Shown one piece after another: positions 1 through 8,115 of a stretch of DNA of 64,000 bases. The notes below the pieces were generated by a model. It saw only the letters and a list, made by a program, of their open reading frames with translations. It did no database searches and was not told the origin of the DNA. Source of the stretch: an uncultured Roseburia sp. (GTDB lineage Bacteria; Bacillota; Clostridia; Lachnospirales; Lachnospiraceae). The position numbers and the translations under genes were made by a program. The DNA lies in the NCBI GenBank assembly GCA_910587865.1, contig CAJUNX010000001.1:126403-190402 (forward strand), written 5' to 3'. Position 1 is the stretch's first letter. Every line of letters begins with the position of its first letter.

Positions 1-2
1 AT

Positions 3-260
3 TTTAACGAATGCCGGATGGATGCGATCGATCAGAAGCGGGAGGAAATCGGGTTCGTGGATCGCTCCCGCCGGATTGCCGCAGCATGCAGGGAATGTTG
101 CTATTTCGGGATCTGTAAAGGCGGATGCCAGAGACATCGCGAATGGAATCCGGCAGCGGAGGGATACGAAAATTATTTCTGCGACGGGTTCCGGATGTTT
201 TTTGACGCGTGCTGTGATAAGATGAAGGAAATTGCGGATCATATCGGGACGGCGGGATAG
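3..260 (+). CDS. Anaerobic sulfatase-maturating enzyme, C-terminal part (radical SAM/SPASM)
   Basis: This is the last 85 codons of a gene that begins before the window. The residues show a SPASM auxiliary-cluster motif, C-x2-C-x5-C-x3-C (CREC, then GIC, then KGGC), followed by QRHRE and a further FCDGFRMFF stretch, as in the C-terminus of anaerobic sulfatase-maturating enzymes. That family converts an active-site Cys or Ser of type I sulfatases to formylglycine using S-adenosylmethionine and iron-sulfur clusters. A Cys-type sulfatase lies at 41604-43067, so a substrate is present in the same window. The radical SAM core is outside the window, so another SPASM peptide maturase is possible but less likely. 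Confidence 0.75.
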   Translation, partial: FNECRMDAIDQKREEIGFVDRSRRIAAACRECCYFGICKGGCQRHREWNPAAEGYENYFCDGFRMFFDACCDKMKEIADHIGTAG

Positions 261-294
261 ACCGGCGGGACGATGAGAGGGAAAGAGGACAGGA

Positions 295-2994
295 ATGACC
301 AGGGAAGAATTTCGAAAACTGACAGAAAAAGGGCCGGTGATCCTTGACGGTGCGACGGGCACCAATCTTCAGAAGGCGGGGATGCCGGTCGGAGTATGCC
401 CGGAACAGTGGATTCTGGAGCACCCGGATATATTTGTGCGCCTTCAGACGGCGTATGTGGAGGCGGGGACGCAGATTCTGTTTGCCCCCACGTTTACGGC
501 AAATACGATTAAGCTGGCGGAATACGGGAAGGCAGAGTGTGCCGATTCCATGAACCGGGAACTTATAGCGCTCTCAAAGCGCGCGGCGGAGGGAAAGGCG
601 TATGTGGCAGGTGATCTGACGATGACGGGGAAACAGCTGTATCCGATCGGTGATCTGATGTTTGAGGAGCTGGTCGGGATATACCGTGACCAGGCACGCG
701 CGATTTTGGCGGCGGGAGCCGACCTGTTTGTGGTTGAGACGATGATGAGTCTTCAGGAGTGTCGTGCTGCGGTGATTGCGATCCGCGAGGTATGCGACCT
801 GCCCGTGATGGTTTCCCTGACGTATCAGGAAAACGGCAGGACACTCTACGGAACGGACCCGGTGACGGCCATTGTCACCTTGCAGAGCCTGGGAGCGGAT
901 GCCGTGGGGCTCAACTGCTCTACGGGGCCGGAGGCGATGCGGCCGCTGGTGGAGGCGATGGCCGGATATGCCACGGTGCCGGTTCTGGCGAAACCGAATG
1001 CGGGCCTGCCAGAGCTTAAGGACGGCGAGACAGTTTACCGCATGCAGCCAGAGGAATTTGCCGCAGCCGCGGCGGCGCTGGTGGAGGCGGGAGCCGCGAT
1101 CGTCGGCGGGTGCTGCGGAACGACACCGAAGCATATCAGGGCCCTTGCGGGTGCCGTAGCGGGAATGCCGCTGAAAAAACCGCTGGAAAAGCAGCGCCGT
1201 GTGCTTACCTCGGAGCGGAAATCCATAGAGATTCTGCCGGACGGCCGGTTTATGGTGATCGGGGAACGCATCAATCCGACCGGAAAGAAGAAGCTGCAGG
1301 CGCAGCTAAAGGAGGGATCGCTGGAGCTGGTTCGTTCGATGGCGGCAGAGCAGGAGGAAAACGGGGCGGATATCCTGGATATCAATATGGGGATGAACGG
1401 GATTGACGAAAAGGAGATGATGCTCTCGGCTGTGTATGAGGTGACCTCCACCGTGGATCTGCCGCTTTGCATCGATTCGAGCCATATCGATATCATCGAG
1501 GCGGCGCTCCGCATTTATCCGGGACGTGCGCTGATCAATTCGATTTCACTTGAAAAGGAAAAGGCGGACGGCCTGCTTCCCATTGCGAAAAAATACGGTG
1601 CGATGTTCATCCTGCTTCCGCTCTCGGATGACGGCCTGCCGGAGGATTCCGGGGAGAAGCGCAGGATCATCCGCGCGCTTATAGAGAGGGCGAAAGAAGC
1701 GGGACTCTCGGAGGAGGATATCATCGTGGACGGGCTGGTGGCGACCGTGGGGGCAAACCCCTCCGCCGCGCTCTCGTGTTTCGAGACGTTTGACGATTGC
1801 AGAAGGCTCGGTCTGCCGACGGTGTGCGGGCTCTCGAATATTTCTTTCGGTCTGCCGGAACGGAGCGCGGTCAATGCGGCGTTTCTTACAATGGCGATCG
1901 CGCACGGACTTACGATGGCGATCGCCAATCCTTCCCAGGAGCTTTTGATGAACGCGGCGTACGCGTCCGATCTGCTGCTCTGCAGACCGGAAAGTGACAT
2001 CCGCTATATCGAGAGAATGAATGAGGCCGCAGAGAAGCGGGAGACGGCTGAGAGAGCACGTGCGGCGGCCGGTGCGCAGGCGGGAAGGCCGGATGGGAGA
2101 GGGGAGCCGTCCGTCCGCTCGCAGAATGAGCCGGAAATCGCGCGGGGGACGACTGCCTGTCCGGAGAGAGGGCCGGGGCATCAGGAAGGCCGTTCGGACA
2201 ACGCGCCGGGTCGTCAGGAAACGGCCGTCCGCTCGCAGCGTGAGCCGGAAATCGCGCGGGGGACGTCTGCCTGTCCGGAGAGAGGTCCGTCGGGTCAGGA
2301 AACAGCTGTCTGCCCGGACAACGTATCGGGCCGGGGCGCGGCGCAGGATGCGGATGTGACGAAAAGCGCTGTGTATCAGGCGGTTTTAAAAGGGAATAAG
2401 AAGGGGATTCTGGATGAGGTAAAAGCGGTTCTCGGGGAAGGGGAGCAGCCGGAGCGGATTTTAAACGGGCACCTGATTCCTGCGATCAGCGAGGTTGGAG
2501 AGCTGTTTGAACGGCAGAAATATTTCCTGCCGCAGCTGATTGCGTCGGCAAATGCGATGGAAACGGCGATCGCGTATCTGGAGCCGATGCTGGAACGCGG
2601 CGATATCGAAAAGAAAGCGACAATTGTAATTGCTACGGTCGAAGGAGATATCCACGATATCGGAAAAAATCTGGTGGCGCTGATGCTGCGAAATTACGGA
2701 TACCGGGTCATTGATCTCGGAAAGGATGTGCCGGCGGAGCGCATCGTGGAAACAGCGGTTGCGGAACACGCGAAGATCATCGGGCTTTCCGCGCTGATGA
2801 CGACGACGATGATGCGCATGAAAGAGGTTGTTGAACTGGTGAAGGAGAAAGGCGCGGACTGTATGGTGATGATCGGCGGAGCGGCGATCACGGAAAGCTT
2901 TGCGGAGGAGATCGGTGCGGACGGTTATTCGAAGGACGCCGCGGAATGCGTAAAGCTGGCGGAACGTCTGCTGGCGGAAAAAGAGGCGCAGTGA
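295..2994 (+). CDS. metH: Cobalamin-dependent methionine synthase, activation domain absent
   Basis: 899 residues. It transfers a methyl group from methyltetrahydrofolate to homocysteine through cobalamin. The order is a homocysteine-methyltransferase barrel (about 1-300; zinc Cys in GLNC and GGCCGTTP), a pterin-binding barrel (about 315-580; VIGERINPTGKKK), a B12 cap domain (about 695-770), and the B12 domain with the cobalt-ligand motif EGDIHDIGKN and GGAAITESFA. The protein stops where the AdoMet-binding activation domain of E. coli MetH would start, so reactivation probably needs a separate protein. Residues about 585-690 are a Gly/Arg/Glu-rich linker holding two copies of a 38-codon-period repeat, which is unusual for MetH. 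The ATG follows AGAGGACAGGA. It starts 34 bp after the maturase gene and ends at a strong terminator. Confidence 0.9.
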   Translation: MTREEFRKLTEKGPVILDGATGTNLQKAGMPVGVCPEQWILEHPDIFVRLQTAYVEAGTQILFAPTFTANTIKLAEYGKAECADSMNRELIALSKRAAEGKAYVAGDLTMTGKQLYPIGDLMFEELVGIYRDQARAILAAGADLFVVETMMSLQECRAAVIAIREVCDLPVMVSLTYQENGRTLYGTDPVTAIVTLQSLGADAVGLNCSTGPEAMRPLVEAMAGYATVPVLAKPNAGLPELKDGETVYRMQPEEFAAAAAALVEAGAAIVGGCCGTTPKHIRALAGAVAGMPLKKPLEKQRRVLTSERKSIEILPDGRFMVIGERINPTGKKKLQAQLKEGSLELVRSMAAEQEENGADILDINMGMNGIDEKEMMLSAVYEVTSTVDLPLCIDSSHIDIIEAALRIYPGRALINSISLEKEKADGLLPIAKKYGAMFILLPLSDDGLPEDSGEKRRIIRALIERAKEAGLSEEDIIVDGLVATVGANPSAALSCFETFDDCRRLGLPTVCGLSNISFGLPERSAVNAAFLTMAIAHGLTMAIANPSQELLMNAAYASDLLLCRPESDIRYIERMNEAAEKRETAERARAAAGAQAGRPDGRGEPSVRSQNEPEIARGTTACPERGPGHQEGRSDNAPGRQETAVRSQREPEIARGTSACPERGPSGQETAVCPDNVSGRGAAQDADVTKSAVYQAVLKGNKKGILDEVKAVLGEGEQPERILNGHLIPAISEVGELFERQKYFLPQLIASANAMETAIAYLEPMLERGDIEKKATIVIATVEGDIHDIGKNLVALMLRNYGYRVIDLGKDVPAERIVETAVAEHAKIIGLSALMTTTMMRMKEVVELVKEKGADCMVMIGGAAITESFAEEIGADGYSKDAAECVKLAERLLAEKEAQ
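2111..2288 (+). repeat. In-frame direct repeat inside the metH linker
   Basis: Two near-identical copies of about 64 bp (2111-2174 and 2225-2288) lie 114 bp (38 codons) apart. Both begin CCGTCCGCTCGCAG and encode VRSQ-x-EPEIARGT-x-ACPERGP. The repeat preserves the reading frame and lengthens the linker between the pterin-binding and B12-cap domains. Confidence 0.9.
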
Positions 2995-3005
2995 TTGCGG
3001 CCGGG

Positions 3006-3046
3006 AAAAGAGGCGCAGTGTCGCGGTCAGGCACTGCGCCTCTTTT
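3006..3046. terminator. Bidirectional intrinsic terminator between metH and the DUF4317 gene
   Basis: A perfect 15-bp inverted repeat (AAAAGAGGCGCAGTG at 3006-3020, complement at 3032-3046) has an 11-nt loop and A/T runs on both ends, so it can stop both convergent genes. Confidence 0.9.
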
Positions 3047-3057
3047 CTGCTCACAGA

Positions 3058-4317
3058 TCACACGGTGGTATTTACCCCGTTGACCGCTGCGTGCTCGTCT
3101 TCGTCCATCGGGATGACGAGGCAGCGTTTCCCGTCGATGACCTGGGAGTGGATCTGGCCGACTTTTTCCGGTTTGACGCGCAGAATCACGTCGTAGGTCT
3201 TCACTGCCGGGACATCCTCCCCGTCTTCGCCGTCCGCGGTGACCGGGAGAGCGCGGGTCTCGTCGAGCTGCTGCTTTAAATTGGTAACCTGCCGGATGAG
3301 GTCGAGTTTTTCCATACGTCTGCCGTTCGCCTCGACCAGCTTCTGATCGACGAGCTGTTCTGCGTCCGGGAGCTCATCGGCGAAAGCGTCTGTGTATGTT
3401 TTCTCAATGATAGCGGCCTGTTCGCCGGGCACACCGCTGTCCGAGAGCACGTCGGCGATATCGGCGGCCGTCAGCGGAGCAGGCGGCTCGTCTTCGTCCT
3501 CGGCGGTAACCGGGATCATATCGTTCAGGTTGCCCTGGATGGATAAAAACATCGCCTCGCTCTCTTCTTCTTCCTCTCCGATGACCTCTTTTACGATACT
3601 CTGGAAGGTCAGCTTCTTTTCGGTGGCGGTCAGCTTCGAGGCGCAGCCGAGACCGGATTCCATAAATTCCGTGTGCGGCAGCTTTGTATCGCGCGTGTAA
3701 AACATCAGAGCGTGGATGTCTGCGCTGCGGTCGGAAAACGCCGGGAAGACAAAGCCGGTATCCGGAACGCCGACCACCCAGTCGCGGATGCGCGGCCCGA
3801 TGCGGTTTTCGTCTTCGCGGTAGCCGAGTCCCGGTTTGGTGAGTGTGACCGGACAGATCGCACAGAGCAGATATTCATAGACCTCCTCGGATTCGTCAAG
3901 CTTGTTGTGATCCGACGTCCGGGTCATCACGTCGTAGGCATCGTGAAAGACGAGGATCAGATAATTTCCGACGTAACTGTAATTGTCGATCACGAGATCA
4001 AAAAAAGCATCGGTCAGTTCGTCGCTTTTTAATGCGCTCTCGCGCAGGCCCATCAAAAACTGCTGCCTGCCGCCCGGAGCTTCCTGACCGGCGGGAAATT
4101 CCAGCTCTAAGATATTGTTGCCGACGGTTCCCGAGAGTACCTTTCTGGCAATCTCTAAGTACTTGAAAAATTCCTCGTCCTCTAAGTTTAAAAAGGTTTC
4201 GCCGAAGGTCGTCACTTTGTTGCGGTCAGCGTCGACGTAGCAGCCGCACAGTCTTGTGAACGTGCAGGCTTCTTTTTTCATGCGGCGTTTTAATTCTGAA
4301 ATGTCTGTTTTATTCAT
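3058..4317 (-). CDS. DUF4317 family protein
   Basis: 419 residues. The N-terminus (MNKTDISELKRRMKKE, then CTFTRLCGCYVDADRNK) matches the pattern I know from DUF4317 proteins of clostridia, whose function is unknown. It has no signal peptide or membrane segment, so it should be cytosolic. The C-terminal third is acidic and rich in EEEE and DEDE runs. An ATG 21 codons further upstream exists, but the start at 4317 is preceded by AAAGGAGATACCG and follows a good promoter, so I chose it. It stands alone, convergent with metH and divergent from the MBOAT gene. Confidence 0.8.
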   Translation of the reverse strand: MNKTDISELKRRMKKEACTFTRLCGCYVDADRNKVTTFGETFLNLEDEEFFKYLEIARKVLSGTVGNNILELEFPAGQEAPGGRQQFLMGLRESALKSDELTDAFFDLVIDNYSYVGNYLILVFHDAYDVMTRTSDHNKLDESEEVYEYLLCAICPVTLTKPGLGYREDENRIGPRIRDWVVGVPDTGFVFPAFSDRSADIHALMFYTRDTKLPHTEFMESGLGCASKLTATEKKLTFQSIVKEVIGEEEEESEAMFLSIQGNLNDMIPVTAEDEDEPPAPLTAADIADVLSDSGVPGEQAAIIEKTYTDAFADELPDAEQLVDQKLVEANGRRMEKLDLIRQVTNLKQQLDETRALPVTADGEDGEDVPAVKTYDVILRVKPEKVGQIHSQVIDGKRCLVIPMDEDEHAAVNGVNTTV

Positions 4318-4344
4318 CGGTATCTCCTTTCTGGCGCACTGATC

Positions 4345-4373
4345 ATTATAGCGGGAAACGGAGGAATGCGCAA
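4345..4373 (-). promoter_or_regulatory. Sigma-A promoter of the DUF4317 gene
   Basis: On the minus strand, TTGCGC (4373-4368) and TATAAT (4350-4345) are separated by 17 bp, placing transcription start just before the Shine-Dalgarno site of the gene starting at 4317. Confidence 0.65.
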
Positions 4374-4402
4374 GGATCATTTGCGGACAGGAAGCGGGAC
4401 AT

Positions 4403-4431
4403 TTGACAAAGCGGGAAATATGAGGTATGGT
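4403..4431 (+). promoter_or_regulatory. Sigma-A promoter of the MBOAT gene
   Basis: TTGACA (4403-4408) and TATGGT (4426-4431) have 17-bp spacing, about 50 bp upstream of the start at 4484. Confidence 0.7.
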
Positions 4432-4483
4432 GACAGATACAGATATATTTTGAAAAGATACGATACAGACAGGGAGAGTAACA

Positions 4484-6004
4484 ATGCTTTTTAATTCCTA
4501 TATCTTTATTTTCTGCTTTTTTCCGATTGTTCTTTGCGGATGGTACGGATGGAATCACTTTGGGAAGTACCGGATGGCACAGTTATTTTTACTGCTGATG
4601 TCTTTGTGGTTTTACGGATACTACCATCCGAATTACGTGATACTGATTTTGTTCAGCATAACCGGCAGCTGGCTGTTCAGCCTGTGCATTCAGAAAACCG
4701 GAAAACGAAAACTGTTTGGGTGGATGGGCATTTTGTTTCACCTTGGCATTTTGTTTTATTATAAATATTATGATTTTTTTGTCCAAAATGTAAACGCGGT
4801 ATTTAAAACGGACTGGGTTATTAAAAATATTATGCTTCCGCTGGGAATCAGTTTTTTTACCTTTCAGCAGATCTCTTTTCTTGCGGATCGCATGCGGGGG
4901 CAGGCGCCCCATTATTCCATGACGGACTATATGAGTTATGTGGTGTATTTTCCGCAGCTGATCGCAGGACCGATCGTCAGCCATGAGGATCTGATCCCGC
5001 AGTTTCAGGGGGAGGAATGCCGGAGATTCCGATGGGAGAATCTGCTGTACGGCATCCGGCTGTTTACCGCAGGACTGGCGAAGAAAATTCTGCTGGCGGA
5101 CGAGCTGGGAAAACTTGTGGATATCGGATATGAAGATGTGGCCGCGCTGGATGCGCCGGGGGCATTTCTGGTGATGCTTGCATATACATTTCAGATTTTT
5201 CTGGATTTTAGCGCGTATTCTGATATGGCGATGGGGCTGGCCGGGATGATGGGGATCTCGCTGCCGGTTAATTTCAGATCTCCGTATAAAGCGCGAAGTG
5301 TGCGGGAATTTTGGAAAAGATGGCATATTACGCTGAATGTCTTTTTTACAAAATATGTTTATATCCCGCTTGGAGGAAACCGCGCGGGCAGAGCGCGGCT
5401 GATCCGAAATACGATGATCGTATTTTTCCTCAGCGGTTTATGGCATGGAGCAGACTGGACCTTTGTGCTGTGGGGGCTTTTGCACGGAGCCATGATATCG
5501 CTGGAACATGTGTGGGATGGGCGGAAGCGGTTTGGGAAGATCTCTTCTGCGCCGGCCGGCATACGGGAACGTGAGCCGGAGGAACAGGTGAAGAACAGAG
5601 GATGGGGAAAATGGGCTGCGACGTTTGGTTTTGTCAATCTTGCCTGGGTATTGTTCCGCAGCGATTCGCTGGAAACGGCAGTGATGTTTTATAAACGTCT
5701 GTTTTCCTTCACCTATAACGGTACGATATGGAGATTTGGGACGGCAATGAAAAACTGGCGGAATTATCCGCTCTATCAGCTGGCGGATAAAATAGGCGGT
5801 TATACGGCAGGCCGCGTGCTGTGTATTGCATGGATGCTGCTGATCTTTGGTCTGGCGGCGGCGTTATGCAAAGGGCCGGATCTGTTCGAGTGGGCAGAGA
5901 AAAAACCGGCGGGATGTATGCAGATGTGCGGACTGGCAGTGCTGCTCTGTCTGTGCGTGTTTTCCTTTTCAGGTGTGACCGTATTTTTATATTTTAACTT
6001 TTAA
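4484..6004 (+). CDS. MBOAT family O-acyltransferase (AlgI/DltB-like)
   Basis: 506 residues in an integral membrane protein with many hydrophobic segments. It carries the MBOAT signature region: FWKRWHITLN, then FFTKYVYIPLGGNRAGR, then FLSGLWHGADWTFVLWGLLHG, whose histidine in LWHG is the conserved active-site residue. The family moves acyl groups, typically acetyl, across the membrane onto extracellular polysaccharide or cell-wall polymer. The next gene encodes a single-pass SGNH-type protein, the usual partner that finishes transfer, as AlgJ/X or DltD do. There is no dltA or dltC here, so polysaccharide O-acetylation is more likely than D-alanylation. The acceptor is unknown. The start follows AGGGAGAGTAACA. 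Confidence 0.88.
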   Translation: MLFNSYIFIFCFFPIVLCGWYGWNHFGKYRMAQLFLLLMSLWFYGYYHPNYVILILFSITGSWLFSLCIQKTGKRKLFGWMGILFHLGILFYYKYYDFFVQNVNAVFKTDWVIKNIMLPLGISFFTFQQISFLADRMRGQAPHYSMTDYMSYVVYFPQLIAGPIVSHEDLIPQFQGEECRRFRWENLLYGIRLFTAGLAKKILLADELGKLVDIGYEDVAALDAPGAFLVMLAYTFQIFLDFSAYSDMAMGLAGMMGISLPVNFRSPYKARSVREFWKRWHITLNVFFTKYVYIPLGGNRAGRARLIRNTMIVFFLSGLWHGADWTFVLWGLLHGAMISLEHVWDGRKRFGKISSAPAGIREREPEEQVKNRGWGKWAATFGFVNLAWVLFRSDSLETAVMFYKRLFSFTYNGTIWRFGTAMKNWRNYPLYQLADKIGGYTAGRVLCIAWMLLIFGLAAALCKGPDLFEWAEKKPAGCMQMCGLAVLLCLCVFSFSGVTVFLYFNF

Positions 6005-6005
6005 A

Positions 6006-6111
6006 GTTCAGCCATCCTCGGTGAAACGGGCGAATCATGCCCGCATGAATGAGCACGTTTTGCAGAGGATGAGCGAAGCGTAGACGGTTTTGCGAATGGC
6101 GCGGGCTGAAC
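6006..6111 (+). other. Structured intergenic segment between the MBOAT and SGNH genes
   Basis: The gap can fold into nested stems. GTTCAGCC (6006-6013) pairs with GGCTGAAC (6104-6111), CATCCTC (6013-6019) with GAGGATG (6065-6071), and an inner GGGC/GCCC hairpin lies near 6029-6042. It has no U-run, so it is not an obvious terminator. It may be a processing site or a translational control element for the downstream gene. Confidence 0.45.
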
Positions 6112-6137
6112 GTTTCTTAACTTTTAGGAGATTGCAG

Positions 6138-7220
6138 ATGACAGAAAAAAATGCAAAACAAATGGTTTTTCTTTTCCTTTTTGTGACGGGATTTATCCTT
6201 ATGACATCCGCTCTGGCGGTGTTTCTGATCGATCCTTTTTTCCATTATCACAAGCCCTGGTTTGGACTTGCAGCGTATCAGAATGAAAAGGAACATCAGA
6301 TCCCGGGCGTGCTCGATCATCTCGATTACGGCAGCGTGCTGCTCGGCTCTTCGGTGGTAATGAGTGTGGATACAGGGGTTCTGGAGGCTCGCTATGCCAG
6401 CGGAACCGTGAAAGCGGTTGCGAATACCGCGCCGGCGTCCGTGCTTGCGGAATATTTAAGACGCGCATTTAAAAGTCATGATCTGGACTATGTTTTTTAC
6501 GGAATGGATGTATTTTCGTTTTATAGCAGACCGGGGAAGGGAACAGCGTCGGATGTAGAAAAGCTGGAGAATGATAATCCGTTTGACGATGTCTGGTATC
6601 TGTGGAACGGGCAGATCCTGGCAGAAAAGATTCCGAATATGCTGCGTGTATCCAGAGAAGAATATACCTGGGGGAAGGCATACAGTTTTAACGAGGGAGA
6701 GCCCATCGGGCCGGATCAGGTACTGGCCAGATATGAGCCAACCGGACTTGTGGAGGTAGCGCAGGAGCCGTGGGAGAATGCGTCGGAAATGGTCATGGAA
6801 AATCTGAATGCGCTGGAAGCAATTGTCGAAGCGCATCCGGAAACGGAGTTTATTTTTTTCCTGCCGCCGTACCCGATCGTGTGGTGGGATCAGGCATACA
6901 ACCGGGGACTCCTTGAATCCTATGAGCAGACCTTAAGGGTCTGCATTGAGGGACTGCTGAAATATGAGAATGCGAAGGTGTATGCAACGCGTTTTAATGA
7001 GGAGGCTCTGATCACGGATATGTACCGGTATATGGATGATATACACGGCTCCGCGGCGGTGACGGATCAGCTGGCCTGGGATATCGGGGATCCGGCGATG
7101 GAGATCACAGCGGAGAATTATGAGGATCAGATCGCACAGCTGGATGAGATCCTGTGGCGGTTCAAGGCACGCGTGGACGCGGAGGGGGTCGGATTTTTGT
7201 ATGAGGTGAAGACGGGTTAA
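6138..7220 (+). CDS. Membrane-anchored SGNH/AlgX-like partner of the MBOAT acyltransferase
   Basis: 360 residues. An N-terminal hydrophobic segment (about 9-30) is followed by an extracytoplasmic domain. LLGSSVVMS near residue 70 resembles the nucleophile-Ser block of MBOAT-linked SGNH proteins, and DDIHGS near residue 300 fits the catalytic Asp-x-x-His. This suggests an acetyl transferase or esterase acting outside the cell with the acyltransferase encoded 133 bp upstream. I recognise the family arrangement, not a named gene. The ATG at 6138 follows TTAGGAGATTGCAG; the longer frame starting at 6090 lacks a ribosome-binding site and would bury the hydrophobic segment. Confidence 0.65.
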   Translation: MTEKNAKQMVFLFLFVTGFILMTSALAVFLIDPFFHYHKPWFGLAAYQNEKEHQIPGVLDHLDYGSVLLGSSVVMSVDTGVLEARYASGTVKAVANTAPASVLAEYLRRAFKSHDLDYVFYGMDVFSFYSRPGKGTASDVEKLENDNPFDDVWYLWNGQILAEKIPNMLRVSREEYTWGKAYSFNEGEPIGPDQVLARYEPTGLVEVAQEPWENASEMVMENLNALEAIVEAHPETEFIFFLPPYPIVWWDQAYNRGLLESYEQTLRVCIEGLLKYENAKVYATRFNEEALITDMYRYMDDIHGSAAVTDQLAWDIGDPAMEITAENYEDQIAQLDEILWRFKARVDAEGVGFLYEVKTG

Positions 7221-7235
7221 GGAACAGGTTTACTC

Positions 7236-7264
7236 TTGTGCGTGAATCCGTCAGGCAGTATAAT
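7236..7264 (+). promoter_or_regulatory. Promoter of the mntA-hepT pair
   Basis: TTGTGC (7236-7241) and a consensus TATAAT (7259-7264) are separated by 17 bp, 26 bp before the start at 7291. Confidence 0.7.
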
Positions 7265-7290
7265 GCTGTCAGGAACAGGAGGTCCTTATT

Positions 7291-7584
7291 ATGGGAGCAG
7301 TCGACATTCAGAATGTGTACCATCAGCTGGCGGAGTTTGCGGAAAAATACGGCGTGCAGAAGCTGGTACTTTTTGGTTCCAGAGCCAGGGGAACAAATGC
7401 GCCGCGGAGCGATATTGACCTGGCGGTGTATGGGTGCAGCCGGTTTGACGCATTTTGTGACTGCCTGAGTGAAGAGCTGTGGAGTCTGCTTAAGCTGGAT
7501 CTGATCGATATGGATCAGCAGGTGTCAGAGACGCTGGCGCAGGAGATCAGAAGAGACGGGGTGGTTTTATATGAGAAGATTTGA
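7291..7584 (+). CDS. mntA: MNT-type nucleotidyltransferase, probable antitoxin MntA
   Basis: 97 residues: a minimal nucleotidyltransferase domain. The core motif GSRARG followed by SDIDLAVYG (G-S-x10-D-x-D) is intact, so metal and nucleotide binding residues are present. In characterised HepT/MntA modules (type VII toxin-antitoxin), the antitoxin adds AMP residues to the HEPN toxin and inactivates it. It overlaps the next gene by 14 nt, implying translational coupling. The ATG follows CAGGAGGT with 7-nt spacing, and the pair has its own consensus promoter. Confidence 0.85.
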   Translation: MGAVDIQNVYHQLAEFAEKYGVQKLVLFGSRARGTNAPRSDIDLAVYGCSRFDAFCDCLSEELWSLLKLDLIDMDQQVSETLAQEIRRDGVVLYEKI

Positions 7585-7978
7585 TGAGTACTGCAGGCAT
7601 CTTAAGGTATTGCAAAGAGCCTGGCAGGAGGATCTGTCAAATGAATTTATTGTCAGCGGAATTATCGATAAATTTTTTATCCAGTTTGAGCTGGGCTGGA
7701 AGGTGTTAAAAAATCTGCTGAGCTATGAGGGAAGTCCGGTGGGAAAGACAGGTTCCCCGCGGGAGGTGATCCGGGAGGCATACCGGTATTTCGGGTTTAT
7801 GGACGAAGAGATATGGCTGGGAATGTTAAAGGAGCGCAATGATACGGCTCATATCTATGACGGAGAGGCAGCGCAGCGTCTGGCAGGGAAGATTATAAAA
7901 GAATATACGGGAGAGTTTGAAATCATGCGCACGAATATACGGGAGAGATACGGGAAGCAGCTCGATGAGATGACGTAA
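7571..7978 (+). CDS. hepT: HEPN-domain nucleotidyltransferase partner, probable toxin HepT (HI0074 family)
   Basis: 135 residues, all-helical, of the nucleotidyltransferase-substrate-binding (HI0074) HEPN family. The HEPN catalytic motif R-x4-6-H is visible as RNDTAH near residue 97, followed by IYD, the usual context of the tyrosine AMPylated by MntA. That supports a ribonuclease toxin neutralised by the upstream antitoxin. The F-x-x-F-E-x-x-W-K stretch (FFIQFELGWKVLKN) is typical of the family. The order antitoxin-then-toxin with overlap fits the class. Whether it is toxic in this host is inference. Confidence 0.82.
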   Translation: MRRFDEYCRHLKVLQRAWQEDLSNEFIVSGIIDKFFIQFELGWKVLKNLLSYEGSPVGKTGSPREVIREAYRYFGFMDEEIWLGMLKERNDTAHIYDGEAAQRLAGKIIKEYTGEFEIMRTNIRERYGKQLDEMT

Positions 7979-7990
7979 CGCGTTTCCGGG

Positions 7991-8079
7991 CCGGGACAGC
8001 TGGAAGATCACATGGCAGACCGGGATTGACCGCAGGTCCGTACAGCCGGGACAGCTGGAAGATCGCATGGGCAGACCGG
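7991..8079. repeat. Imperfect direct repeat between hepT and lacI
   Basis: A 34-bp unit (7991-8024) starting CCGGGACAGCTGGAAGATC recurs at 8046-8079 with a few changes, period 55 bp. It lies in the convergent gap after hepT. No open reading frame or clear terminator is seen there. Confidence 0.75.
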
Positions 8080-8115
8080 CCGGGCATTCCGGCAGAAGCC
8101 GGTGCAGCGCAGCTC

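Noticed and set aside
1546..2181. Minus-strand frame opposite metH
   Set aside because: It is Arg-rich shadow translation of a clear MetH coding region.
4484..7220. dlt operon (teichoic acid D-alanylation)
   Set aside because: The MBOAT protein is DltB-like in fold, but dltA and dltC are missing and the partner is not a clear DltD.
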